A DNA stretch of 16,006 nt from Kitasatospora papulosa (lineage in GTDB: Bacteria; Actinomycetota; Actinomycetes; Streptomycetales; Streptomycetaceae). A model generated the notes under the pieces. That model did no database searches. It was given only the letters and a program-made list of their open reading frames with translations, and was not told the origin of the DNA. The position numbers were made by a program, and so were the translations under genes. Within the stretch, counting starts at the first letter, position 1. Every line of letters starts with the position of its first letter. This document shows, piece after piece, positions 6,816 to 13,241 of this stretch. The stretch is from NCBI RefSeq assembly GCF_000717245.1, contig NZ_JNYQ01000031.1, positions 1 to 16,006 on the forward strand, read 5' to 3'.

Positions 6816-7618
6816 GTGCGTCTGGGGACGGTTGCGGTAACGGGCGCGGCGGGGAACATCGGGTCCGTCGTGCGCAAGGCACTTCGAGGTGAAGCGGCGC
6901 GTGTGCTCCTGCTTGACCGGGCGCCACTGCGGCCGGAGGCTGACAACGAGAACGTGCATACCGTCGACCTGCGTGACCCGGCCGCCGTGGAAGCGGCACT
7001 CGCAGGCGTTGATCAGGTGCTCCATCTGGGCGGGATGCCAGACGAGGCGCCGCTCGCGGATCTCCTCGACGCCAACGTGCTCGGCACCTACCACGTCCTG
7101 GAGGCGGCACGACGTGCAGGCACCGCGCGGGTGGTGCTGGCCAGCAGTAACCGCGTGACCGGCTTCTACCCCGTCGGGCATCTCACGAGGCCGCAGGAGC
7201 CCGTGCGGCCTGACGGCCTGTACGGGTGAGCAAGGCAGCCATCGAGGCCCTCGGGCAGCTCTATGCCGACAAGTTCGGCCTATCCGTCATCTGCCTGCGC
7301 ATCGGCAGCTTCGAGCCCGTCCCGACCGAGCCTCGGCATCTGTCGACGTGGCTCAGCCCGCGCGACGCTGTCGGATACATTCGGGCCGCGCTGACCGCCC
7401 CGTCCTCCGCCCGCTTCGCCGCCGTGTACGCCGTCTCCGCCAACACCCGCCGTTTCTGGGAAGTCCCGGATCCGACGGTGCTCGACTACACACCCGTCGA
7501 CAACGCCGAACCGTACGCCGTCGACATTCCCGGAGCCGGCCTCCCGACCGACCCGGCAGCACCACAGGCCGGCCCTTACGCCCTGCCCGAGTTCACCCTC
7601 CCGCACCTCCGGTTCTGA
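6816..7618 (+). pseudogene. NAD-dependent epimerase/uronate-dehydrogenase-like enzyme, split by frameshift
   Basis: Restored, this is a 267-residue extended-SDR enzyme. It shows VTGAAGNIGSVV (TGxxGxxG, residues 9-20), VDLRDPAAVE, catalytic Ser111 in LASSNRVTGFYP, then LSTWLSPRDAVGYIRAAL and VYAVSANTRRFWE. The SSNxVTGFYP and STWLSPxD signatures fit the uronate-dehydrogenase-like group, which oxidises hexuronates with NAD+. GTG 6816 has GGGGAGG (6805-6811). The first frame ends LYG at TGA 7227-7229. The second frame resumes from GTG 7226 with VSKAAIEALG. One missing G in a G run splits the active-site motif Y136-x-x-x-K140. The overlap GTGA mimics a coupled pair, but half enzymes would each lack half of the catalytic site. 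The gene is probably inactive, unless the missing base is a sequencing error. Confidence 0.8.
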
Positions 7619-7692
7619 CCCGTGAGCGCCACCCTCGACGCGGCCGGACCGGCGCGGCTGATCGGGCCTGACTGTCGTGCGCCGACGTCGTG

Positions 7693-7712
7693 GTGCACCG
7701 CGCACGGTGCAC
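7693..7712. promoter_or_regulatory. GTGCACCG dyad with a third GTGCAC nearby
   Basis: GTGCACCG (7693-7700) and CGGTGCAC (7705-7712) form a perfect 20-bp dyad around CGCA. A further GTGGTGCAC (7728-7736) follows; GTGGTGCAC also covers 7690-7698. It could be the epimerase gene's terminator or a protein-binding site. Confidence 0.4.
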
Positions 7713-7799
7713 GTTCGCCCGTACCAGGTGGTGCACTTTCACACGAACACCGACAGGTGTCGAGGGGTTAGCCGCGCAAGCCCGGACGAGGGTCCGGAA

Positions 7800-7832
7800 G
7801 GGGTTCGCTGGGGGTTCGCTGGGGGTTCGCTG
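7800..7832. repeat. Three tandem copies of an 11-bp unit
   Basis: GGGGTTCGCTG occurs three times head to tail without interruption. The last copy runs directly into the left arm of the following hairpin. Confidence 0.85.
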
Positions 7833-7872
7833 GGTCCCGTCCGGCAGCCGTCCAGCGGGACGGGACCCAGCG
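7828..7872. terminator. 15-bp perfect stem between convergent genes
   Basis: CGCTGGGTCCCGTCC (7828-7842) is the exact reverse complement of GGACGGGACCCAGCG (7858-7872), with a 15-base loop. It lies between the end of the epimerase gene and the end of the hydrolase gene, as expected for a bidirectional terminator. There is no T-tract on either side. Confidence 0.65.
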
Positions 7873-8047
7873 GACGCTCAGCGGGTCGCCAGCGGATGGC
7901 TGGACGGGGCGGCGGGTGGTTCCGGGCCGGCTGCGAGGCGCAGCATGGGGTGCCGGGCGGATCCGGTGTCTGGCTGTGGGTCCGGTAGCGGTCCGGACGG
8001 CCTCCGGAATCTCCCGGCAGGGTCCGGCGGCTGCACCGGTCTCTCCC

Positions 8048-8626
8048 CTACTTGATGCGGTCAAGGAAGCCGAGCATCCGATGGGTAACCTGCTTTGCGG
8101 CCTGTTCGTCGTAGGACGGCAGGCTGCTGTCGGTGAACAGGTGGCTGTCGCCGGGGTAGAGGAACAATTCGGCGTCCGTCGCCGTCTCCACGAGCGCGCG
8201 GGCGGCGTCCACATCGCCTTCCCCTGCGAAGAAGGGGTCCGTGTCCATGCCGTGGATCTGGACCGGAACGTCCCGGGGCCAGGCGCCGCCGAACTCCGAG
8301 AACGGGACGCATGCCTCGAGCAGCAGTGCGCCCTTTGCGCCGGGGCGGGTCTGGGCCAGCTTCTGTGCTGGCAGGACGCCGAGCGAGAAGCCCACATAGA
8401 CGAGCGCCGCAGGCAGCCTCTCGGAGGCGGCGGTTCCGCGCGCGGTGATCGTGTCGAACCCGGCGTTCTCGGCGTAGCCGACGCCCTCCTCGAGGCTGTC
8501 AAATACCTGCCCCTCGTATAGGTCTGGGGCGTAGACGGTGTGTCCGGCTCGTCGCAACTGCTCGGCGAACTCGCGAACGCCGGCGGTCAGCCCGTGTCCA
8601 TGGTGGAAGACCAGCACCTCAGCCAT
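8048..8626 (-). CDS. Dienelactone hydrolase-family alpha/beta hydrolase
   Basis: This 192-residue cytosolic alpha/beta hydrolase is of the dienelactone-hydrolase (DLH) type. The start of the fold is VLVFHHGHGLTAGVREFAEQ (residues 4-23). The nucleophile elbow is VGFSLG with Ser81, where classical DLHs have Cys. The acid is probably Asp130 in IHGMDTDPFF, and the base is His162 in YPGDSHLF. The length is slightly below the 200-240 residues usual for the family, but the fold is complete. ATG 8626 has GAGGGGAG just upstream on the minus strand. The Ser nucleophile suggests general carboxylesterase activity; the substrate is unknown. The gene is intact, monocistronic, and convergent with the epimerase pseudogene across a strong hairpin. 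Confidence 0.88.
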   Translation of the reverse strand: MAEVLVFHHGHGLTAGVREFAEQLRRAGHTVYAPDLYEGQVFDSLEEGVGYAENAGFDTITARGTAASERLPAALVYVGFSLGVLPAQKLAQTRPGAKGALLLEACVPFSEFGGAWPRDVPVQIHGMDTDPFFAGEGDVDAARALVETATDAELFLYPGDSHLFTDSSLPSYDEQAAKQVTHRMLGFLDRIK

Positions 8627-8715
8627 GTCGCTCCCCTCGTGCTGCGGCGCCCGGGCGGCGCCGCGGCACGAGTATGGCCCGCACACTGACATCCACGGGC
8701 CTCGGCTGGACAGGA

Positions 8716-8904
8716 TCAGGTCGCTGTTCCCGGATCGGCGATGCGGGCCTCGAGGTCGGCGACGCGGCAGTCCTGGAAGCGGAGGTTGGAGCGGGCGGCC
8801 TTGAGCCGCTCGTCGAGCGCTCGGTTGTCGGCGGTGAGTCGGCGGACCCGCTGCTTGAGGGTGGTGTTCTCGGTGGTGATAGTGCCAGTGATCGTGTCGG
8901 CCAT
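8716..8904 (-). CDS. Short coiled-coil protein or gene fragment
   Basis: From ATG 8904 the minus strand encodes 62 residues. Residues 13-57 (NTTLKQRVRRLTADNRALDE, then RLKAARSNLRFQDCRVADLE) show a clear heptad pattern of a coiled coil. The frame remains open far upstream (to 9708), but that part is low-complexity and runs through the non-coding repeat, so I do not extend the gene. The coiled coil resembles the C-terminal helices of small proteins accompanying site-specific recombinases or of regulators, so this could be the 3' end of a truncated gene. No convincing ribosome binding site is visible. The function is unknown. Confidence 0.4.
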   Translation of the reverse strand: MADTITGTITTENTTLKQRVRRLTADNRALDERLKAARSNLRFQDCRVADLEARIADPGTAT

Positions 8905-9121
8905 GGTGCCGAGCCCCACCGCAGTCGCGGAAACGGCCCGGCCGCCGACGCGGCTGAGGAAGCCGCTGACAGGCCGCTGTGGCCCTTGCCCTCCCTGGCG
9001 GCCCTGCGGGGCTGACGGGCCTCTCGCAGGCCAGCGCAGCACCGCCGCTTCCCCGCGACCGCCCCCACGCCAGCCACCACACCCACCACAGCAGGGCAGA
9101 CCGGGAGAACAAGGGGAAGTC

Positions 9122-9131
9122 TGAGTACTCA
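9122..9131. promoter_or_regulatory. TGAGTACTCA palindrome, copy B
   Basis: The 10-bp palindrome and the following CCACACGAAAAC match the site at 2654 exactly, although nearby bases have diverged (ACTGGGGTTTGACC here, ACCGGGGTCTGAGC in copy A). Confidence 0.4.
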
Positions 9132-9188
9132 CCACACGAAAACTGGGGTTTGACCTGCGGTTGTGCAAGGGCCGCCGATTTTCGGGTG

Positions 9189-9246
9189 TCGCCATTGTCA
9201 TCGCTGTTGTTGTGGTGGATGTTGTCGCCGTTGTTGTCGCCGTCAT
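9189..9246. repeat. Trinucleotide tract, copy B
   Basis: A shorter GTT/GTC/GCC triplet tract corresponding to the one at 2725-2790. The loss of a few triplets relative to copy A fits slippage. Confidence 0.55.
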
Positions 9247-9694
9247 ACGGCCGGTCCTTGCCGTGGTCCGTGCGGGGCCGAGGGCGCCCCGCACGCCGGG
9301 AGCTCCCGCCCCGGGGGTCCGGGATGCCGCCCGGGAGGCTGTCAGGGGCGGTGCTCGAGGACCAGAGTCTGTTTCCGGGCTCTGGGGCGCGAGCGCTCGG
9401 TACCTTGGGATTCCGGCAGGGCCCTGGGCCGGGTTGACCGTGGTGAACTTGAGAATGATCAAGACTCCGAGCGTCCTCGGCGGGCTCACGGCGGTGACGC
9501 CGATCAGCGACACGGCCCGTCCCTCGCCCTCCCACCGCACCGGGCCCGGCAGCTGCCGCAATTTCCCTGTGTCAGGGTGTCGGGGCCCGGAGCGGGAGGC
9601 TGGTCTCTGGCACCGGCGACGGAGCTCCCGCCCCGACCCTCTGCGCGTCATGCGTCGCATTCGACAACAGAAGTCTCCAGTGAGCAGGGTGTCA

Positions 9695-9810
9695 TGGTGA
9701 GTGGCCATGCACGCGTCTGACCTGCGGTGGTGAGTTCCCGACCGGGAAACTCACCACGCCCCGGACGAGAACTCACTGCCGCCGTGCGCACTCACCGCGA
9801 AAACTCACTG
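9695..9810. repeat. Iteron-like array 2
   Basis: GAGAACTCACTG (9767) and GAAAACTCACTG (9799) are 32 bp apart, as in array 1 but with two units rather than four. Before them lies a long dyad in which GGTGGTGAGTTCCCG (9727-9741) faces GGGAAACTCACCACG (9744-9758). TGGTGAGTGGC (9695-9705) lies 33 bp upstream of the first dyad arm. The array ends 24 bp before the stop of the adjacent gene fragment, exactly as in copy A. Confidence 0.78.
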
Positions 9811-9834
9811 CCGCAGGTCACCGGCCTGTGCGGG

Positions 9835-10359
9835 TCAGTTGACGACCTGGACCTCGTGGACGGCTGCGGTGAACGGGGTACTCCTGGTCTCGGTGAGGGT
9901 CCCGCCGTCGTTGAGGGCGGGTGCGGTCCAGGTCGCGGTCGCGGTGCCCTTGAACCGGCCGCCGGGCTGTTCGCAGGAAGGACGTTCGTAGAGGTGTGCG
10001 CAGTCCGGCGACATGGCCTTGCCCCGGGACTGCCTGTACGGGGTGCCCGGGCCCCTGCAGGTGACCGTCGTGCCGTCACCCATCGCCCACCGCACCCTCG
10101 TCACCTTCGCGGTCGCGGTGACCGTGACACCGCCGGCCGTGGCCGAAGCGGTCGCCGACCCGAACGTCGACGGGGACGGGGTCACCCACATCCACATCGG
10201 CATCCCGACCACATACGTCCCCGCGGCCCGAGGGCTGGCCACCTTCGGGGGCTCCAGGCGCATCGACACCGCCGCCCGCCGCGCGACCAGCTCCGGATCG
10301 ATCGTCGGGGCCGCCGGGGCGTCCTGGCCGTTCGGGAGGAACACCACGCCCCCGCAGTC
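9835..10359 (-). pseudogene. 3' fragment of an 'ATP/GTP-binding protein' family gene, copy B
   Basis: The minus strand encodes about 174 residues of the same Streptomyces family as the fragment at 3254-3676, with a longer N-terminal part: DCGGVVFLPNGQDAPAAPTI, DPELVARRAAVSMRLEPP, VGMPMWMW, VRWAMGDGTTVTCRGPG and the terminal VHEVQVVN. The family's first 100 or so residues are absent. Upstream of 10359 the open frame runs into Arg/Pro-rich sequence, a hairpin and the third iteron array, so no start is credible. The stop is TGA at 9835. Four residues (WTVT-type) present in copy A are deleted. Iteron arrays flank this fragment on both sides. Confidence 0.7.
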
Positions 10360-10469
10360 GCTGGCACGAGCGCCCCGAGAGCCCGTCACACCAGACCTCT
10401 GAAGAGGTTCCGGCCGAAGGCGCGGACGGGCTCCCGGGTGTTGCCCGCAGACATTGCGCTTCCTGAGCA

Positions 10470-10505
10470 GCGGGCGTAGGCGAGGACCCTCTGGCCTACG
10501 CCCGC
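10470..10505. terminator. 12-bp perfect stem hairpin upstream of iteron array 3
   Basis: GCGGGCGTAGGC (10470-10481) pairs perfectly with GCCTACGCCCGC (10494-10505). Within the loop GAGG can also pair with CCTC, making a longer interrupted stem. It is a terminator-like or structural element between the broken gene and the array. The exact role is unknown. Confidence 0.55.
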
Positions 10506-10529
10506 ACCGTTTCAGAAGAGCTGACGCCG

Positions 10530-10673
10530 CAGTGAGTTTTCCCGCGGCCGTGGTGAGTGAGTGGCCGCCTGTTGGCAGTGAGTTTTCCTCTCGCCCCATC
10601 AGCGCGTAGTGAGTTTTGGCCCCGCCCCGTCGAGGCCCGGTGAGTTTCTGCCACCGGGCCGTAGTGAGTTTTG
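10530..10673. repeat. Iteron-like array 3 (reverse orientation)
   Basis: Six sites carry the core GTGAGT in reverse orientation to arrays 1 and 2: CAGTGAGTTTTC (10530), TGGTGAGTGAGT (10551), CAGTGAGTTTTC (10576), TAGTGAGTTTTG (10607), CGGTGAGTTTCT (10638) and TAGTGAGTTTTG (10662). Spacings are 21, 25, 31, 31 and 24 bp. A further TGGTGAGTGGC lies at 10744. The array lies upstream of the copy B gene fragment, facing array 2 across it. No counterpart follows copy A. Confidence 0.75.
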
Positions 10674-10742
10674 CGGGCGGCCGGCCCCCTGCCTGCCGCG
10701 TGGTCAGGCCCGCCGGTCGGAGCAAGTGGCCTCTGACCAGGT

Positions 10743-10870
10743 GTGGTGAGTGGCGGACTCTTGGACAATGCTGTGGAAGTTTTTCTGCATAGGCTGGTAC
10801 AGCAAGCTCTGATGTTCAACGACGTTCACACGAGCCTGTTGATGAAGCTTGAGGAGCTGCAGGCGCGAGT
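10743..10870 (+). other. Possible short coding remnant, unrecognised
   Basis: Following the last GGTGAGTGGC motif, a GTG-started frame reads GLLDNAVEVFLHRLVQQALM, then FNDVHTSLLMKLEELQARVR. This is a plausible amphipathic helical segment with lower GC than its surroundings. The minus strand of the same DNA also reads as plausible protein, so strand and reality are uncertain. No ribosome binding site is clear, and the frame soon runs into a fragment of an SDR gene. I do not recognise it. Confidence 0.25.
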
Positions 10871-10912
10871 CCGGCGCCGGCACCCTGCTCTACTACACCA
10901 ACGGCGCCGGGT
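10866..10912 (+). pseudogene. Short scrap of an SDR gene
   Basis: The plus strand here (GAGTCCGGCGCCGGCACC, then CTGCTCTACTACACCAACGG) nearly matches the coding strand of the SDR gene at 11945-12618, in the segment encoding ESGVGTLLYTNGAG. It is about 45 bp long, in opposite orientation to that gene, with three extra bases (YY for Y). It is a detached fragment of a homologous gene. Confidence 0.45.
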
Positions 10913-10919
10913 ACAGCAG

Positions 10920-10953
10920 GGTGGGCCGCAAGACTTATCTCCTGCGGCCCACC
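10920..10953 (-). terminator. 11-bp perfect stem downstream of secreted-protein copy 2
   Basis: GGTGGGCCGCA (10920-10930) pairs perfectly with TGCGGCCCACC (10943-10953) over a 12-base loop. It lies about 80 bases beyond the stop of the minus-strand gene at 11033. A second, 7-bp stem (CCGTGTG 10952-10958 with CACACGG 10979-10985) lies between them. Confidence 0.6.
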
Positions 10954-11032
10954 GTGTGGTGATCTCGGGTTGCGGTCTCACACGGGAGGAAGACCCGAAA
11001 GCACCGTCCCGCCGAGCGGCGTCGCCACCGAC

Positions 11033-11413
11033 TCAGCAGCGGTTGGTCGCACCATGGTCGTCGAGGTTGTCGTCCGAGGTCCAGCCCTCGATGCTCGTTC
11101 CAGCGATCCGCACGTGGGTCCAGGTGTTGCCGTAGTCGTTCTTCACGTAACAGTGGTAGTACACGTGGGTCCCGTAGGCGACTTCAGTCGTCACGCTGTC
11201 GCATGACGAGTACGGGCCGGCCTTCAGATGGGTGCCGCTCTTCACCAGGTCGCCTTCGCCGGCGTCGCGATTGCTCCACCCCACTCCGATACAGGAGACA
11301 GCGGCAGCCGGTGCGGCAGTGAGCAGAGCGTTCGCCGGTATGACCAGGCCGAGGAGGGCCGTGGAAAGGATCGCCGTCTTCTTGGCCTTGCGAAAGCCAG
11401 CGTGCAACTTCAA
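11033..11413 (-). CDS. Small secreted four-cysteine protein (SH3-like), copy 2
   Basis: This 126-residue exported protein is paralogous along its whole length to the product of 560-943. The signal peptide (residues 1-38) is nearly identical (LLGLVIPANALL, AAPAAA). Mature cysteines at 41, 71, 88 and 126 correspond one to one. The C-terminal HVRIAGTSIEGWTSDDNLDD is unchanged, while the middle region differs (VGWSNRDAGEGD and SVTTEVAYGTHV against WGWKNYDAGDGY and NLTTTIPEGAHL). The start is TTG 11413 with AGGAGA just upstream on the minus strand, as in copy 1. The upstream DNA is also related for about 100 bases. The constant end and variable middle may reflect diversified binding. The function is unknown. 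Confidence 0.85.
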   Translation of the reverse strand: MKLHAGFRKAKKTAILSTALLGLVIPANALLTAAPAAAVSCIGVGWSNRDAGEGDLVKSGTHLKAGPYSSCDSVTTEVAYGTHVYYHCYVKNDYGNTWTHVRIAGTSIEGWTSDDNLDDHGATNRC

Positions 11414-11467
11414 GGTGATCTCCTCTTCGAGAGGCCGCAGTCGACATACCGCGGCACGTTTTCCGGA

Positions 11468-11488
11468 CGGGTGTTCGATTGAAAGTCA
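11468..11488 (-). promoter_or_regulatory. Conserved upstream block, copy 2
   Basis: On the minus strand this reads TGACT, a short spacer and AATCGAACACCCG, matching the block at 482-508 before copy 1. The position relative to the TTG start is also similar, so this is a likely shared promoter or operator. Confidence 0.4.
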
Positions 11489-11944
11489 GCCCAGCCGCCG
11501 CCCCTCCAGCCCCATTCACTTCCTTCAATGGCTGAAAGAAGGGGCGGAGGCGGCCCGGAAGTGCTCAACTGACGGCTGCTCGACGAGCAACCGGGCCGGA
11601 CGGAGCGGCGAGAGCCACCCGCATACCCGGGCCTCGTCCTCCCGAAGCTACGGCGAGTGACGGGTAGCTCTCTGTAACGGATCTAGGGTGTGCTTGTCAG
11701 CGTTTTTGATCTTCTGGGCTGATCGGGGGCCGTGCTCGGCGCGGTTGGTCCGGTCATGACGACCGGAAGGAGCCTGGGGTGCGGCAGGAGTAGGAGCCGG
11801 AGCACCTGACCGGGCCTGGGTGCCGCTGGAGGACCAGGCGCGGCTGCGGAACACGTCGGGGGCGAACGCGCTGCCGCTGAAGTTCTCCGAGGCGCAGGCC
11901 CGGTTCCCGGAGGATGCCGGGGTGGGACGGGGGCCGGGGCGGCG
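11489..11944. other. Intergenic stretch with one possible coding remnant
   Basis: No complete gene is present. At about 11814-11930 the plus strand reads AWVPLEDQARLRNTSGANAL, then PLKFSEAQARFPEDAG, which looks like real protein, but no start, stop or family is recognised. CCGGTC (11751-11756) and GACCGG (11762-11767) form a 6-bp dyad with a 5-base spacer. The remainder shows nothing I can support. Confidence 0.3.
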
Positions 11945-12618
11945 TCACGCGGTGAAGACGCGTTCGGCTTCGTCGCGTTGCGTGTGCAGGTCCCAGTAGA
12001 GGGGGCGATCTCCTCGGCCGAGGCCGCTGGCACCGCGGGTGGGCCGTCCGTGCCGACCCACACGCCGATGGCGACGTGCGCGGCCTGGACGCCGGTGCCG
12101 GCCAGTTCCTTGTGCAGGCCGAGTACCCAGTTGCGCAACGCGGCCTGGGCGGCGTTGAGGTTGCCGAGCATCGGAGCGGGGTCTACCGAGCCGGCACCGT
12201 TGGTGTAAAGCAGGGTGCCGACGCCGGACTCGTGCCTTGCGGGCAGCACGGCCCGTGTGGCGGCAATGGCCCCGTAGAGCAGGATGTCCATCGCCCACTG
12301 CACATCAAACGGGCTGGTCCCGGACGGAGCGGTGAGCGGCGTGGACTCGAGACTCCCGCCCGGGGAGTACTCCAGGACGTCGATACCGCCGAAGCGGGTG
12401 GCGGCGTCCTTCAGCGCCTGGGTGAGAGCGTCATGGTCGAGTACGTCCGCAGGGAACGCGGCGGCGGTGACGCCTTCGGCGTCGAGCCGGCCGGCCAGGT
12501 CGTTGAGCCTGTCGCGGTTGCGGGCGATGAGACCGACGTCGAAGCCGCGGGAGCCGAAGGTACGCGCGATGGCCAGACCCGTACCGGGGCCGGCTTCGAC
12601 GATGGCGATGCTGGGCAC
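11945..12618 (-). pseudogene. Atypical SDR oxidoreductase, C-terminal frameshift
   Basis: This Rossmann-fold protein belongs to the short-chain dehydrogenase superfamily. It shows GPGTGLAIARTFGSRGF near the N-terminus (cofactor loop GxGxG), FPADVLDHDAL, GTLLYTNGAGSVDPAPMLGN and NLNAAQAALRNWVLGLHKEL. The usual YxxxK is replaced (Leu and Gln at the aligned positions), so catalysis would be atypical. The start is GTG 12618 with AAGGA 7 bases upstream on the minus strand. Near 12004 the frame leaves the family ending PLYWDLHTQRDEAERVFTA, which is one base out of register after a run of five Cs. Adding one C restores a 224-residue protein ending at TGA 11945. As written, translation runs on into Pro/Ala/Arg-rich sequence to 11683. 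The gene follows an oxidoreductase remnant by 11 bases. Confidence 0.75.
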
Positions 12619-12629
12619 AGTGCATTCCT

Positions 12630-12752
12630 TTACTGAGAAGCCGTTGAGAAAGGGGTGGATCGGGCGACGGTGAGTACGCTCTTGCCGAGGGAGGCGGCTC
12701 CGAACGCGGTGAACGCCTCGCCGGCCTGCACCGGATCGCAGGCAGAGAGCAC
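12630..12752 (-). pseudogene. C-terminal remnant of a zinc-type/quinone oxidoreductase
   Basis: The minus strand reads SACDPVQAGEAFTAFGAASL, then GKSVLTVARSTPF, ending at TAA 12630-12632. The pattern (VxxAxEAFxxxxxxxxxGKxVLTV) is the usual C-terminal end of medium-chain NADPH:quinone/alcohol dehydrogenases. Everything upstream of about 12752 is missing and no start is present. Its stop lies 11 bases before the SDR start, so the two probably formed an operon. The 5' deletion placed the remnant next to the cupin gene. Confidence 0.5.
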
Positions 12753-12781
12753 CGGCGGGGAACATGCCGTCACCCACGCCC

Positions 12782-13219
12782 TCACCGTCCATAGCCGTCG
12801 ACGAAATGGTTGTCGTGGGCCTCGTGAAGCAGGTTCAGGTCACGCTCGTTCACAGTGGCGAGCCGTGCGAAGTACTCCTCCCGCGGAACACCTGGCGAGA
12901 GCGCCATCAACAGGGTGGCCGGTTCGGCGCGCTCCTCCCGAAGAGCGTGGACGTCGCCCACCGCGGCATACGCGGTGTCGCCGGGCAGCAGTGTCTGCCA
13001 GCCCTGCCCATCGAAGTAGTCGACTTCGCCTCCTTCAACGATGAAGGTCTCGCTGAAGGTCGTGTGAAAGTGCGGGGCGGGTCCGCGGCTGGAGGGCGAC
13101 ATGCGCCACGGGTAGATGCTCACGATCCCGCCGCTCTCCGCCGGGCCCGCGAGGACTTCGATGGTCGATCCGCCGGCGCCCAGCCGGATCCTTCGCATCC
13201 GCTGGGCTCGCCCGGGCAA
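12782..13219 (-). CDS. Cupin-fold protein
   Basis: This is a single-domain beta-barrel protein of about 145 residues. Motif 1 is PHFHTTFSETFIVEGGEVDY (His50, His52, Glu57) and motif 2 is LLPGDTAYAAVGDVHAL (Gly80, His91), giving a likely metal site of three His and one Glu. Role unknown; small cupins act as isomerases, dioxygenases or sensors. The start is uncertain. TTG 13219 has a weak AGAGAG upstream, and ATG 13198 is also possible. A better N-terminus, MSDRETMIARASPADA from ATG 13241, is in another frame and would join RIRLGAGG if one A near 13190 were removed. This gene probably began the minus-strand enzyme cluster and is divergent from the regulator at 13308. Confidence 0.75.
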   Translation of the reverse strand: MPGRAQRMRRIRLGAGGSTIEVLAGPAESGGIVSIYPWRMSPSSRGPAPHFHTTFSETFIVEGGEVDYFDGQGWQTLLPGDTAYAAVGDVHALREERAEPATLLMALSPGVPREEYFARLATVNERDLNLLHEAHDNHFVDGYGR

Positions 13220-13241
13220 TCATCGTCTCTCTGTCGCTCAT

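Larger units (their letters stand above)
7619..8047. other. Convergent intergenic region with repeats and hairpins
   Basis: No credible gene is present. The stretch holds a GTGCAC dyad cluster (7693-7736), three 11-bp tandem repeats (7800-7832) and a strong hairpin (7828-7872). Several CAGCGG motifs follow between 7852 and 7904. It separates two genes that end toward each other. Confidence 0.5.
9030..10245. repeat. Long direct repeat, copy B
   Basis: This is the same block as 2558-3676, in the same orientation and about 6.47 kb away. It carries the palindrome, trinucleotide tract, CGTCATACGGCCGGTCCTT, inverted repeat, array and 3' gene fragment. It has about 170 bp (near 9385-9560) that copy A lacks, two instead of four 32-bp units, and a 12-bp loss in the coding fragment. 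To the right the gene continues beyond the end of homology, so copy B retains more of the ancestral locus. Confidence 0.85.

Noticed and set aside
8048..9535. A 495-codon minus-strand open frame extending the hydrolase upstream
   Set aside because: The hydrolase has a good ATG and ribosome binding site at 8626. The upstream part is Arg/Pro/Gly low-complexity sequence running through the non-coding repeat and trinucleotide tract.
8905..9708. Open minus-strand frame upstream of the coiled-coil segment
   Set aside because: It crosses the trinucleotide tract and repeat block. In copy A the corresponding frame is interrupted and shifted, and the base changes between copies are not conservative in this frame.
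10496..10819. Minus-strand frame across iteron array 3
   Set aside because: The translation (repeated KTHYG-type words) simply reflects the repeated DNA motif and lacks a ribosome binding site.
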